Source of the DNA: Verpa conica | Lineage: Eukaryota; Ascomycota; Pezizomycetes; Pezizales; Morchellaceae | Direction: 5' to 3' | NCBI GenBank assembly: GCA_033030425.1 | Contig: JAUFSD010000003.1 | Location: 2,170,001-2,234,000, forward strand | Length of the DNA: 64,000 bases | Shown here: positions 23,498 to 35,246 of the stretch, one piece after another | Layout: each line of letters opens with the position of its first letter | How positions within the stretch are numbered: the stretch's first letter is position 1 | Made by a program: the position numbers and the translations under genes | Notes under the pieces: generated by a model | What the model was told of the DNA's origin: nothing | The model's database searches: none | The model's input: the letters and a program-made list of their open reading frames with translations, nothing else

Positions 23498-25585
23498 CTA
23501 AGATTTCTCGTTGAGTTGCGCGTGAGGCACCGCCTCTTCTTCTGCATCTCTCGCTCCACCAACGTGGTGTCCCTCTGGTAGTGTGTTGAGCACATCTTCA
23601 TCTTTATCGAGAAATCTGAACTGAATCCAGAATCCGATCATGGCGCAGAATGCGATGACTGCCATAGAGCCATAGTTCCTGGAATAGTGTTAGTATCTGG
23701 GAAATAGTTGAAAAGGGCAGGGCGGGAGCTTACCAAACAAGCAATGGATCTTCAGAAACCGTGACAAACGCTTCTCCGATAGCTGCAGAAATAGCATTCA
23801 TAACCAAAAAGCATGACATAACCAAACTCCTCATGTTCTTTGGGGCCTTGGTAAATGCATACTCCAAACCAGTAATACTAGCGAAGATCTCAGAGAGGGC
23901 GATGAGGATATATGAACCAGTCTGTGCCCACACATTGATATTAACGATAGTTTCGCAGCCCGCAGCTTCATTCCCACAGTCACTGTGCTTGTAGAGGTAG
24001 GCTTGGATAACAGCTGCCCAGACCATCGCCATTGAGCCGGTAAAGAAACCTGCCGCGATCCTCTTAATGGGAGTGAACCTAATCCCGGCCTTACGGAGTG
24101 CAGGGTAGATTAGGAGATCGCAGGCAGGAATGAGAATGATGAGTGCGAAGGGGTCAAGGTTGGACATAATATCATTGGGGAGACCGTGAGTGTTCATAAC
24201 AGCGGCTTGAGAAGTCAAGTTATTATTGATTTGGTTATAGGTGAGCCCTAACAGGAGGTTAGACATTAAATATAAAAACAGTTACTTTCAGGTGGGGCTA
24301 TAATTGAACTCACAGTAAAGGGGGAACCACAAAAACACAGTGCATGCCTTGAAGCCTCTTCTAACCTCATCAACCCACTGATCGTCAAAAGTCATCCAGC
24401 TTGGCTTCGTCTCAGCCGTGAAGTTACTAGGCTTAACCTTCTCCCAGAATGTACCGTCATTCATTTTCTTGTATGTAATGAAGGGGTTAATCGACCACCT
24501 CCCTTTCATCCCAAGCACCCAGATACGCATCGCTTTTGAAAGGACACTTCCAGACGGAGGATGCAACACATACTTGTCCCTTCCCCAGAACATAATGAGC
24601 GGGCAAAGTAGAAACACGACAGTCGGTAGAGTAAATGAGAGCCAGAATCCAACATATTTCTCTGCGTAGACCATGGAAATCTGGCCAACGAGCGCACCAA
24701 CATTGATCATAAGGTAGAACCAATTGTAGATTGAACTAGTAGTGAGAGCAGGGTCTACAATTACTCTCTCCCCAGAAGGTAGAGTTTGCACTCTCATTCT
24801 TGTGTGGGTGTATTGCTCAGCGATGAGTGGGGAGATGTTAGACTTAAAGGCACCTGTTCCAATACCCATAATGATGATTGCAATTGAAAAGCATGCAACG
24901 GAGCCGTTGGGGTTTGAGATGACGTCGGGAAGGGCGGAAACAATGAGGAGAACATGGCCGACGAGTGCGACTCCGATAGCGATGCAGATAGTCTTGTAAC
25001 GACCCCAGTAGGTATCTGCTACATAGGCACCAAACAGTGGCATCAAATAAACCCAAAATTGATTAACTAAAAGTGAAGTTAGTAAATTTACGTTTAGTGG
25101 ATCGTAATAATTGCAATTGGTAGTTTATCATCATACTTACATGTACCCAGACCAGTAGAGGCACGTTGTCCAAGGTCGAGAGCTCCGGACTGACCCTCAT
25201 GACCAGCACCAGACCTGGATCCATCAGGAAGGGGCTGTTGAATGAAATTCGTAACTATAAAATATTATTATTAAATTAATTCCTAGAACTCTTAACAGAG
25301 CCTCAGAATAAGTATTTATTACTTACAGACAACCGTCGAGCCGTAGTAAGAAAATCGCTCACAAAGCTCCACAAAAGCAATTGGGAAAGCTTTCCATGGG
25401 ATCTTGTCGGGAATTCTGCGTAATGTTTCCATTTCCTCGGCAGTTGGGTAATCATCATCATCACCCGTTAGCTCTGACTGAGTATAAGGTGGAACCTCGT
25501 TCTCATGTTTCTCGGGAATAGTCTCAGCAAAAGCTGGATCATGCTTTGCGCCGATAACGGCATCATCAATAGCTAGACCGCTCAT
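23498..25585 (-). CDS. PTR2 homolog: PTR2-type proton-coupled peptide transporter (POT family)
   Basis: Five exons (25585-25327, 25254-25141, 25066-24314, 24247-23734, 23678-23498) give 606 residues. It should import di- and tripeptides with protons at the plasma membrane. The N-terminal 60 residues are acidic and cytosolic. Family marks follow: ERFSYYG (about 76-82), the POT block NFIQQPLPDGS, FNQFWVYLMPLFGAYVADT, GTGAFKSNISPLIAEQY, and late in the protein APKNMRSLVMS. Hydrophobic segments throughout fit about 12 helices. The ATG at 25585 is chosen because the upstream open frame has only non-ATG starts. The C-terminal tail is short and acidic (DEDVLNTLPEG). Yeast PTR2 is induced by amino acids; regulation here is not visible. 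Confidence 0.93.
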
Positions 25586-28574
25586 GATTGATTGTGCTGT
25601 CCGTATCACTTGCAGTGTGGTTGGAGGTTGACTTTCACCTTGCACGCAGGAGAGGGGCTCTTAAGATGGGCTCTTAGTCTGCCCTTTTATACTTAGCAAC
25701 GGGCTGATAAGTATCCTGTCACTTTTGCGCTCTCCTAAGCTAAGTGCTAGCCCACTCGTTTTCGAAGGCAATAACGCAACCGCTATCAAACAGCCTACCG
25801 ATTATCTCCACCCCACCCTCCTTCTGGGATTCGCTATAGGCCATAGGAGTGAATAGTAATGCACAGCTAGAGAGTTGCAGGTAACCTTCCGTGAAATTTG
25901 CCCTCCGCCCGTTCCTTTGGTTGTCTCGCCACCAAAATGAAAGATCGGTGCTCACATCCAGAATACCTCAACAGGCAGGCGACGCGAGAAGTCCCCGCGT
26001 GAATGCTGTAATTGGCCGGACAGCAGATAAGCAACCTGCCTAAATGGTGTTTCCTCTCCTCTCCCTCGGCGAATTTTATATTTGTATCTATATCTGCGGT
26101 GCTGCCGTACCGCACATGATAGTAAAGTAAAAAATCCCTGGAAAGGCGTAAATCAAGCTATTTCCAAGGGATCTGGTCGATTTCAAGCTTCCTGCCTAGG
26201 CAAATTGTGCAATGCAACCCAACGATGGTCCGACCAAAGCTAGACAATTATTGTTCTTCTCCTCTTTCCATCGGAGCACACCGGTCTCGGCCATTAAAAT
26301 TTGGTTCTCATAGCACGTAGCCACATGCTCGCTACTTTTCCCATACATTCGTGAGGGAAATGGAGCCCCATCACGCCCGCGGCAAACCGTCCTGATCCGA
26401 GACGGGGCAGGTGTTGAAAACGGATGGTGCGAACGAGAAATCACCCCTAACAACCGAGTCAGGTTCCAAAGCAGCCCCTCTTCGAGTTTCGCACAGGAAA
26501 AATCGGAAAATCCTGGTTTCTGGGGTCTTGGATGTTGCCCTAGTTCCCATAATAGTGAGATAGTTACCCTAAATAGACGTGTAGTGGTATCCCGCGCTCA
26601 AACGTTAAATTGAAGACGACAAATATCAATTAGATGTTGAGAAATTCTCAAGAGTTTTTTGCCCCCGCCTTCCCTTGGGGGCTTTATCTGCAGATGCTGT
26701 AGACTAGTAAGTGAGTCATGGGAAGATAGTTGTGGCTCGAATAATCAATTAATATCATGGGTGCGGGCTTAACGAGCCACAGTCCTCGGTCAAGTGAGGC
26801 TAGGACAAGCCTTTTAGGCTTAAGCGAAGCCAGCTAAGGTCAAGACTACGGCTAATATATCTTGGTGAAAGCTTGAATAAAGACAAGACATTGGCAGCAT
26901 GAGCAGAGAGTCTTGGAGTCTTGGTCTTTTTTAAGAGATTTATCAACAGTCGTGATAGACAAGATGTATGAGTTAGTTCCAGGTGCGTATTTCCTATCAT
27001 CTGCCAATAGATCGGGAATAGTGGTGCAACCAACATATTAAAGTCTTCTTGTGCCACTATCTATTTCCATCGCCTAAGATTTTCATGATAGCTCCATGCA
27101 CTTTTAATATTTATCGCGCAAATAAGACTAGTAAGTATTTGGTACTGGTCTTTTCCCTCTCCTTCGAGCATACAGGGCCCAGGCCTGCTGCCACTTCTGC
27201 ACTTCTTTAGTGCTGAGAACCAGGCTTTAGAAATTAAAGATTTAGCGTAATTAGCAGATATGGTCGTGCCTGACGGTTTCTAGAGAGCACGTCATTGGTC
27301 CTATAATTTCGTCTAGATACTCTACAATACTGTAGAAAATGTCGGAGATTTTACGGTCTGGAATAGCTGAGTAACCGTTATCGCCACACCCTGGATAGGA
27401 GATTTTCTGCAACCACTAGACCCTGGGTAACGACGATATCCGTATGTACGCGTGTATGGGTGCCCCGTAAAAGTTTTCTATGAAATCTCCACCACCTCGG
27501 GTTTGCGTAATACTTTACAAGGACTCTCTTGGCTGTTAGGTAGCTTTACCTAACAAGAACCTAGAAGAAGAACGCGGGGAACGATACTGTGGGGAAGCTT
27601 TTGACCTTCCCTTACCACCCTAAGGTCTTCGCTAAGAACTCGTGGCAATTATGTAAAAAAATAATCCGCCTGGGAAAGTAAGCTCACTAGAAAGTATCGT
27701 GGACTCGTTGTCCCATTAAGGAGGCAGGTTGTCTCGTGCCTCATGCTGCAAGCCTCGGCTTCAGAATAACTATCAACGGCCACTCCCGGAGGTAACACCG
27801 GAAACGGCCTACCAGCATTCGATATGTGTAAATCATCTACAGATGATTGGCTCGTGGATTTGCATGTTCATATTAGGTAGCCTCTCCTAGGCAGATGGAT
27901 GCATTCGAAACATGATAGTCAGCAGAAGCAAAGTTCAGCTCATGAGATATAATGATTCCCAATGAACCTCTAGATCTTTGAATTTGACAGCTTCGAATAG
28001 GATTGTAGTTTGAGGAACTACCGTATAATCTCGGTCATAAAGAACTGGACCGGGCTGAGACAGCAGAGTGAGGGTGTGTTCTGCCTGGTCGAAAAATCGT
28101 GAGGCTCAATTTGAACCAGTGAACAAACACCCAAGATCGAACCTACAACCTAAACAGTACGGGTCCTACCACCTCAGCCAGTAGTGTTGCGGTATTCTCC
28201 TGTAGTCTCAGCCCGGTCCAGTTCTTTATGACCGAGATTATACGGTATATCTTGGCAGTATCCCAGAGTAAGCAGTGGCCATCTCGATTCTGAAAACCGA
28301 GACAAGAATATGTGTGACGATTCGCCAAACCTCGACGTCAATGAGCTCAATCCGGTGTCCATTGTGCCTTTAGATCTCCCTGATTCCTGATCGATTGTGG
28401 GTGATGGCGTCGGCTGGTCGTGGCCGATTTCTCGTACGACTCTATGTACGGCTCATCACGCGATTTTCACGACTCAACGTCGCCCCACTTCGCCGCAAAC
28501 CTCCCCGCTATTTCACAAGAAACCAGTAAACAAAATCCGTCAGAACTACGGTTACCTGGTTTCTGGCAATCAAC
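25586..28574. other. 3-kb gene-free region
   Basis: It lies between the divergent PTR2 and COX15 starts. ORFs are short and unconvincing. It contains the TIR element at 28021-28245. Otherwise nothing recognisable. Confidence 0.6.
28021..28245. mobile_element. 225-bp MITE-like element with perfect 41-bp TIRs and TA target site
   Basis: The 41 bp at 28021-28061 (starting CCGTATAATCTCGG) are the exact reverse complement of 28205-28245. TA sits directly outside each end (28019-28020, 28246-28247), as expected for Tc1/mariner-type insertion. No transposase is encoded. Read on the minus strand, the interior contains TGGCTGAGGTGG, like a tRNA A box, then GGTTCGATC and GGTTCAAAT, like B boxes. The interior may derive from a tRNA. 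The perfect TIRs imply recent insertion. Confidence 0.8.
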
Positions 28575-30162
28575 ATGTCCGCATTCGCCGGATTACGGCT
28601 AACCTCAATTTCGTTAAACATTGGTCGGCAATGTATTTCTAAGCAACGGCTCTCACAGAGAGGATTCTCATCTATCTCGTTTTTCACCAGAAAATTCCCA
28701 AAACCCCTAGTCCCGAGTCGGCGGCAGTTTACCTTTACTTCCAAGAATCCGACTCTTGCATCAGTAGGGACGAAGGCGGCCGAGTCACCGTTGGGTGGGC
28801 TTGCGGATGGGTTCGCGGCGGGCAAGCAGGCAATTAAGAATGCCGCTGATGTGAAGAGGCGGTCCTTTTTTCCGGAAACGAGTAGTAAAGCTGTTGGCTA
28901 CTGGCTCATTGGATCTGCGGGGCTGGTGTTTGGGATTGTGGTTCTTGGTGGTTTGACTAGACTTACAGAATCAGGGTATGCCGCCTCTACCTCTTATCTA
29001 AGTCAGCCCTTTCTAATACCTAGGATAAAGTCTCTCGATAACAGAATGGAAACCCGTTACCGGAACGCTCCCTCCTCTCACCGCAGAGGATTGGGAAGAG
29101 AATTTCTCGAAATACCGTAACTCTCCTGAATACCGCATTCTAAATCCGGGTATGGACCTCGAGGAATATAAGTTTATTTACTATATGGAATGGTCACACA
29201 GGCTCCTTGGCCGTATTATTGGCGTCTCCTTCGTCCTTCCTGGGCTATATTTTGTTGCTCGTCGCCGAGTGTCTCCCCGCATGGCTGCACGTATCGCGGG
29301 AATTTCAGCACTAATTGGCTTCCAAGGGTTCATTGGCTGGTGGATGGTTAAGAGTGGTATCCAAGACGACCTCTTCCAGAAACCAGGCTCCCATCCCCGT
29401 GTGAGTCAATACCGCCTTACTGCCCACCTGGGCGCCGCATTTGTAGTCTATACCGCAATGCTCTGGAACGGGCTTTACATCCTCCGCGAGAACCGGCTCC
29501 TGTATCCTGATCCTAAAGCTGCCCTATCTGAGTTCAAAGCGCTCTCGCACCCCAACCTCCGCTTCTTTCGGGGGAGTGTCGGTGTGGTGGCAGCAATGGT
29601 ATTTCTCACTGCCATGTCTGGCGGTCTTGTCGCCGGTCTAGATGCAGGGTTAATCTACAACCAGTTCCCGAAAATGGGCCAGGGATATATGCCGCCCGTT
29701 AAGGAAATGTTTAATCCCTTTTACTCACATACTGAAGATGGGTCCGATCTATGGTGGCGGAACATGCTCGAGAATCCAACGACTGTTCAGTTTGATCATC
29801 GTTGTCTCGCTATGACAACTTTCTCCCTCATTTTGGCATTGTTCACGTATAGTCGGCTTAACCCTAAGGTTGCCGCTGCGTTGACAAAGAAGGGTAAAGC
29901 CGGTACAATGGGAATACTGCATCTAGCAATTCTGCAGGTCATATTAGGGATTGGTACATTGGTGCATATGGTGCCTACATATATGGCAGCCATGCATCAG
30001 GCGGGAAGTTTGGCATTGTTGACAGGGACTATTGTTCTTGGAAGCCGCGTGTGGTTACCAAGGTACGCGGCGAGGGTTGCGGGGAAGAGGATTGAAATGA
30101 TGGCAGGGAAGGGGTTTAAGACGCCGGTTAAGGCATCGAAGGGTAAGACAGAGGTACTATAA
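28575..30162 (+). CDS. COX15: heme A synthase COX15
   Basis: Two exons (28575-28975, 29031-30162) encode 510 residues. The inner-membrane enzyme converts heme O to heme A for cytochrome c oxidase. The N terminus is a long Ser/Arg-rich presequence. The core has about eight hydrophobic segments. It carries GGLTRLTESG spliced to LSITEWKPVTG, EYKFIYYMEWSHRLLGR, QYRLTAHLGAAF, LDAGLIYNQFP, FDHRCLAM and AMHQAGSLALL, with conserved histidines that ligate heme. The 55-bp intron interrupts the TESG-LSITEW block. Frame demands the AAAG acceptor at 29030 rather than the TAG seven bases earlier. The mitochondrial location is inferred from the family and presequence. Confidence 0.95.
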
Positions 30163-31307
30163 GAGAACTTGTACGCAGGAAGTATTTTGTTATATTAGGC
30201 TCGTTATTGGGCTGGGGGTTCGTATAAATTTTTTGATTTTGTAGTTAGATAAGTGCATATTTGTTCTTGTATATATATTTGTAGCTTATAGTTTTAGAGG
30301 CGGGAGTAGAATACACCACTCAATTATTAAAAAAACTCGCTTTATATCAGCAAAAAATCAATAAAAAATTGATATAATCTCAGGCACACGAGAAAATTCT
30401 AGGTGGTTATTGGTTTAGTATTTACATAACCTATCACTCGGACAATTAGTACAGCTAGGGCGACATCATGGATGATTTTTTGTTCTCCCTACTGTGATGT
30501 TATAAACGGGTTCTAATTAAAAAGTAGAACAGACAAGATATAAACAACTCCAAACGTAGTTATGTGATATGCACTTGTCTAAAATTTAGTTATAGCAGGC
30601 AATATTAAAGTAGATTAATTAAATTCTAGTCCGCATAGCAGAGGTTCTACATAGCTGGCACTGAGCTCCAAAACAATCCTGCTCACCTAGTATATTCTAA
30701 TATCTTATCTTCCTTTTAAGACTAGAAACATTGGCTAGAATAGCGCGCACAAGTGATCGCAGCCTCATTTTCTCTTTTCTTATACTAGGGCTCTAAAGCC
30801 AACTATAAGGACTATACTAGCAAGTGAAAGTAAACGTGAAAGCAGATTGATTGCCGACTACTAAGTATTAGAATTAATTTTATAATTTAAGGTGAAGATA
30901 GGCTTACATGAATTAAATAACATTTTGTAACAGATGGTGGTTGGTAGCAAGGGTTAATAAAGTGGGTGAGTGAAGAAGGGTATCATAAGTCTTGTGGCCG
31001 CTTTTGTTCTCTGAATCCTACGCTAAGCTAGTACCTAGGTATTACGTAAAAATAAATTCTACTGAAGTTTACGGTATTTATCTAGAGTCCTTTAGTGCTG
31101 GAAATGATTGCTGGAAAGTACGAATTTTATAGTTTTTTCAATTTTTCCCAACTGTCTACACTGTGATTCATTGGATAGAGGACTGGTCCCATCTAAAACA
31201 TAATATAGTTTAGTGATCTGTAGTGTTTATTTAAAAAAACTCTATGTGTTTGTAGAAACAAAACTCAAACAATCCCTAAATACCCCCAAGACTTATACCC
31301 CCAAGAC
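30163..31307. other. AT-rich intergenic
   Basis: About 1.1 kb, no gene seen. A tandem duplication of a 16-bp unit with CCCCCAAGACTTAT sits at about 31281-31312, overlapping the end of the next gene. Confidence 0.6.
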
Positions 31308-33893
31308 TTATAACCCGCGACTTCTTTTCCTAAGTCTATAGGGTCCTTTCTGGTAGGTTTCCAGATCGGGATCACCTAAGTCGTCTGTCATCTTCCGCTT
31401 TCTTTCCTTCCTTTTCGATATACTCCCTGAATTTATGGTCCCTATTATCTCAGTAGACTCACTAGATGACAAAAGTTCTGAATTGGCTAAGGATTCATCA
31501 GGTGTAATAGTGGTGGGATTCCTCGAGTTTCTTTGATCTCGTCGATCGGGGTCAAATGAGTCAACCTCCACTTGATCTTTCACATTAGTGTTCCGAATTT
31601 CAAGAGATATGGTATTTGGCTCAGTAAGTTCATTCGAATGTTGGCTAGTAATTAGCATGGGATTTACTTTAGTAGTTGACTGAAGTCCTCTTAGTATTAG
31701 TGTTGGCGGCCTGGGGGTTGGGTCGATTTGGCCGACCTTAACCAGTGAATATGGTAGTGAGTATAGCTCATCGTCGTTTTCAATACCATGATCATCCTGA
31801 ATGTCAGTTTTTTTTATTAGGTCCCCTTGCAAAGATCTCCGCAAAGCGTACTCAAAGCCTTCGTCGTATCCCATGTCGTATTCCGCCGAGGTAGCAGTAA
31901 TTACTGCTGGGGTTTCTTTCTCCGGAAGCTGCGGACCCCCGCGGCATTTTATGTTATCATCCACAGAACTGTTGAGTGTTGTTAAACTCACTCTTGATAA
32001 TTGAAAGGTATATGTTTGGTCTTCCTCATAATCCATTGAATCATCAGCTGCTGTCACTACGTTTTTTTCCTTTGGGGGTTTCCCTGCGCCTTTCACTTTT
32101 GAGGGCCGACTTAGACCCTATAGTTAGCCTTGAATACCACTACTTAACGCAGTAGGTTTTTACCTTGACTCTGTAGAACATGCTCTATAATCGTAATTTC
32201 GCTTAATTTCTGTTATATTATTCCTACGCAAATCTAGGCCAACCTTACCATCATAGGTAAGTAGAACCTCTGGACTATAATCCTCCTTGTAGTTAGTATT
32301 ACCCTGAGAGCCTATCCTGGGACCAGTAGCAGTGAGCGTTTCATGTTTCCCACCCTTCTTCATTCGGCTCTCCTTGAGTTGATCTAATTTCCTCTTTTTA
32401 AAACTTATATTGTCATTTCTCCTACATCCAACTGTAGGTGTGGCTGGGTATACCCTGGTTTTACGTGGTGGTGGAGACTGTTTGAGACCTTTTAACCCTT
32501 GCAGCGACCTATAGTCCTCTGAAATTCTGGTATACTCCTTGAAAGCTCTGGATGCGGGATTATCATGATTTTCTACATAGCCTGGCCTTTCTAGGGTATA
32601 TCCGGATATCTCCGGATACCAGTTCCTAAAATAGGTCGCCAGCCATCTATAATCCGACTTCCTTTGGTCATGCAGCCAACACCGCTGAATGTTTGCTTCT
32701 GCTTCTGCTAGTTTTATAATAAGTCTCTGTTCTATTCTAGCAAAAGCGCGATTCCGAGTTTCAATGTTATCGACCGTATATTCCTTGGACTTCTGATCTT
32801 CATCTGTATTCGTATGTGATTGGGAACTTCTCCCAGTAGGTAGGGATCCTAACCATGATAATTCCAAGGGGGAACGAGGGTCCTCCCATGTAGTATATCC
32901 GGATTTATGATTCACGTAATACGCCTTGTAGGTGCTTGTATACCTTAATTCCCACCCTATAGGCAAAGCGCCCTGGTACCCATGTGAAAATCTTGGAATC
33001 ATTGGCTTCACTTTGTTTTTAACGTGCAATAGCCTCCCACTAGATATACCCCCAGCCAAGGGACTTCGAACTCTCTCTCTTCTAGATGGCTCCTCGCGAT
33101 ATATATCTCTTATTTTTTGTTCCCATAGTGGGGGGTCCTTTTTTTGTGGCCCTCGAGAGTACATGGGTAGGGGATCTATTGTTTTTTCCAAAACGGCGGG
33201 TTTCCTAAGTATAGATGCTGTTGCTGTTGTGTTGAGTAATGACCCTTGTAATGATGGCTCAGGTACCGATTGTTCAAACTTAGGCGAGCCTCCCCCGAGG
33301 TTCTCCCTAGCATCATTACAGGATTCAACTTCAAACCATTTTGGGATTTCATCCCACGAACAACAGCCAGGTATTGTATCAGGACAGCGGTATTCAAATC
33401 TATATTGAATAGGATCTTGTGCATAGAAGAAGGGTATCTCCTCCTTTGCCTTAGTATCCATACTTCTTCTGAATATGGCACGAGCTGCTGATATCATCTC
33501 TATTGGAGGATCGGGACCAATAATCTCCTTATCGCATTCATAGACTTCAACCTCGATTACCCAATTTGTAGGTTGAAGAAATCGGTTGGATAGTGGATGG
33601 AAGAATCTCAACCTATAATTACTGTTTGGAGGGAATATGGCCAACTTGGGTGACCGCTTAGGCCTACTGACAGTCATTTCGCCGATTCCGTGAACAATGA
33701 TAAAATAATATGCGGTTTTTTTGTTTGATTTGGGTGTTAGAGGATCTACTGTAATGATTAAGAACCAATGATGGCCTGGGGAACCAGGAATTTTACAATT
33801 GACTGAATTGTTGTCGAGTTCAACATCGAACTCCGGGCAAGTGAATTCTTCTGTGCTGATCGATATAGAGATATCATGGTCCGGGTGCTTCAT
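31308..33893 (-). CDS. WW-domain protein, upstream member of tandem pair
   Basis: Two exons (33893-32164, 32109-31308) give 843 residues. The intron is inferred: a GTAAAA donor, a CTAAC branch, and a TAAG acceptor joining two long frames in phase. The N-terminal 200 residues look like a beta-rich domain. A canonical WW domain follows (about 330-365: GWELRYTSTYKAYYVNHKSG then TTWEDPR) with both Trp and the Pro intact. Next comes a helical stretch with many Arg and Trp, then low-complexity acidic/basic regions, ending in basic RLRKRSRGL, which could be a nuclear signal. WW domains bind proline-rich peptides. I recognise no named family for the whole protein. The ORF could also start at a non-ATG codon upstream. 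Confidence 0.72.
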
Positions 33894-34889
33894 TGCGGTA
33901 TCTCGTTGATAACTGTGGGGCTCCGCTGGCGCCTGAGCAAGCAAGCAAGCAAGCAGAACACACTATAGAGAGGAGAGTAAGGAAGAGGGTGATGTGTGTT
34001 AAGTTTAGTACGAGGGGTTGGAGATATAGAGTTGCCGTTGGTCTTGACACCTAATTACTCTTAAGCTTTGTAGAAGGGCTAGCGGCTGATCAAGACAAGG
34101 TATCAGTAAAAATTATGAAGATTACTCCTATCACACCTTTACTGGCACAAGTTAAAGTAACTTAGAGGTTATATATTCACTCGGTTTATCGAGGATACAG
34201 CAGGAAAATTTTGTGTCCGGGGGCATGGTTTTAATCATATTGGATTTCGAGTGACCGCCAGTAATAGATATGATCAATTTCCGGAATAAACTCTAGAATA
34301 ATTTAATACCCTTACATAACTATAGTTGCCTAAAAGCAAATAAAATAAGGGGTTACAAAATGAATATAACAATAATCTTGTATCAATCATGCACAAACAT
34401 TTACTTCCATATGCCCCAAAGCGGCCTGTTTTTTCTTTCTCTTTTTCTTTCTCTTTTTCTTTCGCCATCACTGCGTAGTTTCTCCCCTACCAGTTACTCT
34501 ACTAGGCCTTTGACTCTCCGTTATTAGTTTCTGGAGATCGTGCGTTCTGTTACTTATTTAGCCTTTTCCATGAATAACATACCGTGCTTCTTTTATAAAA
34601 ACTCTCAGATATCACTGGCTTTCCCTTGCGTCATTCCCATCAATGGGACCTCAGCTACTTTCCTTTTACCTCTCCTTTCGATATTCCTCATCAATAGGGG
34701 TTCTCTTCCTTTCTGACCCCTGCCGGTCTTCCTTATCATTAGAAGCTCTCTTCATTTTTACCCTTCTTTTGATCTTCTTCACTAGAGGTTTCCTCTACTT
34801 TTTGTGTTCCTCATCACGGAGGCCCTCTTCCTTTTTACCTCCCCTTTTTGATCTTCCTCATCACTAGAACTTCTTTTCCTTTTCACCCC
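33894..34889. other. intergenic between the WW genes
   Basis: Holds the promoter of the upstream WW gene, a (TTTCTCTTTTTC)n microsatellite at about 34430-34464, and untranslated continuation of the neighbour's repeat array (34640-34889). Confidence 0.6.
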
Positions 34890-35246
34890 TCATTTCCGAT
34901 CTTCTTCATTGCTAGAGGCTCCCCTCTTTTTATTTCTTCTTTTTGATCCTCCTTGTCGATAGAAATTCCCTTCTTTTTTTGTTTCTCCTTTTTGATCTTC
35001 TTTAGTGATAGAAGTTCTCTTCTTTTTTGTTTCTCCTTGTTGATCTTCCTTATCGATAGAATTTCTCTTCCTTTTTAACCTCCCTTTTTTATCTTCATCA
35101 TCACTAAAAGTTCTCTCCCTTTTTACCCCTCCTTTTTTATCTTCCTTATCATCAGATTTTTTCTTCTTCCCACCCATTCCAGTTTTATCCCCCTCATCAC
35201 TAAGGGTTCTCTTCCTCTTCCCTACTCTTTTTTTATCTCCCTCATC
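34640..35246 (-). repeat. degenerate 48-bp minisatellite crossing the stop codon of the WW2 gene
   Basis: On the minus strand, units of about 48 bp encode 16 residues of the type D-K-E-D-Q-K-G-E-x-K-K-K-R-T-S-I. About seven units are translated (35246-34890). Four to five further units continue past the TGA at 34890-34892 without translation. There the TGA replaces GGG/GGA of other units. One unit around 34930-34980 is read in a shifted frame. Confidence 0.75.
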
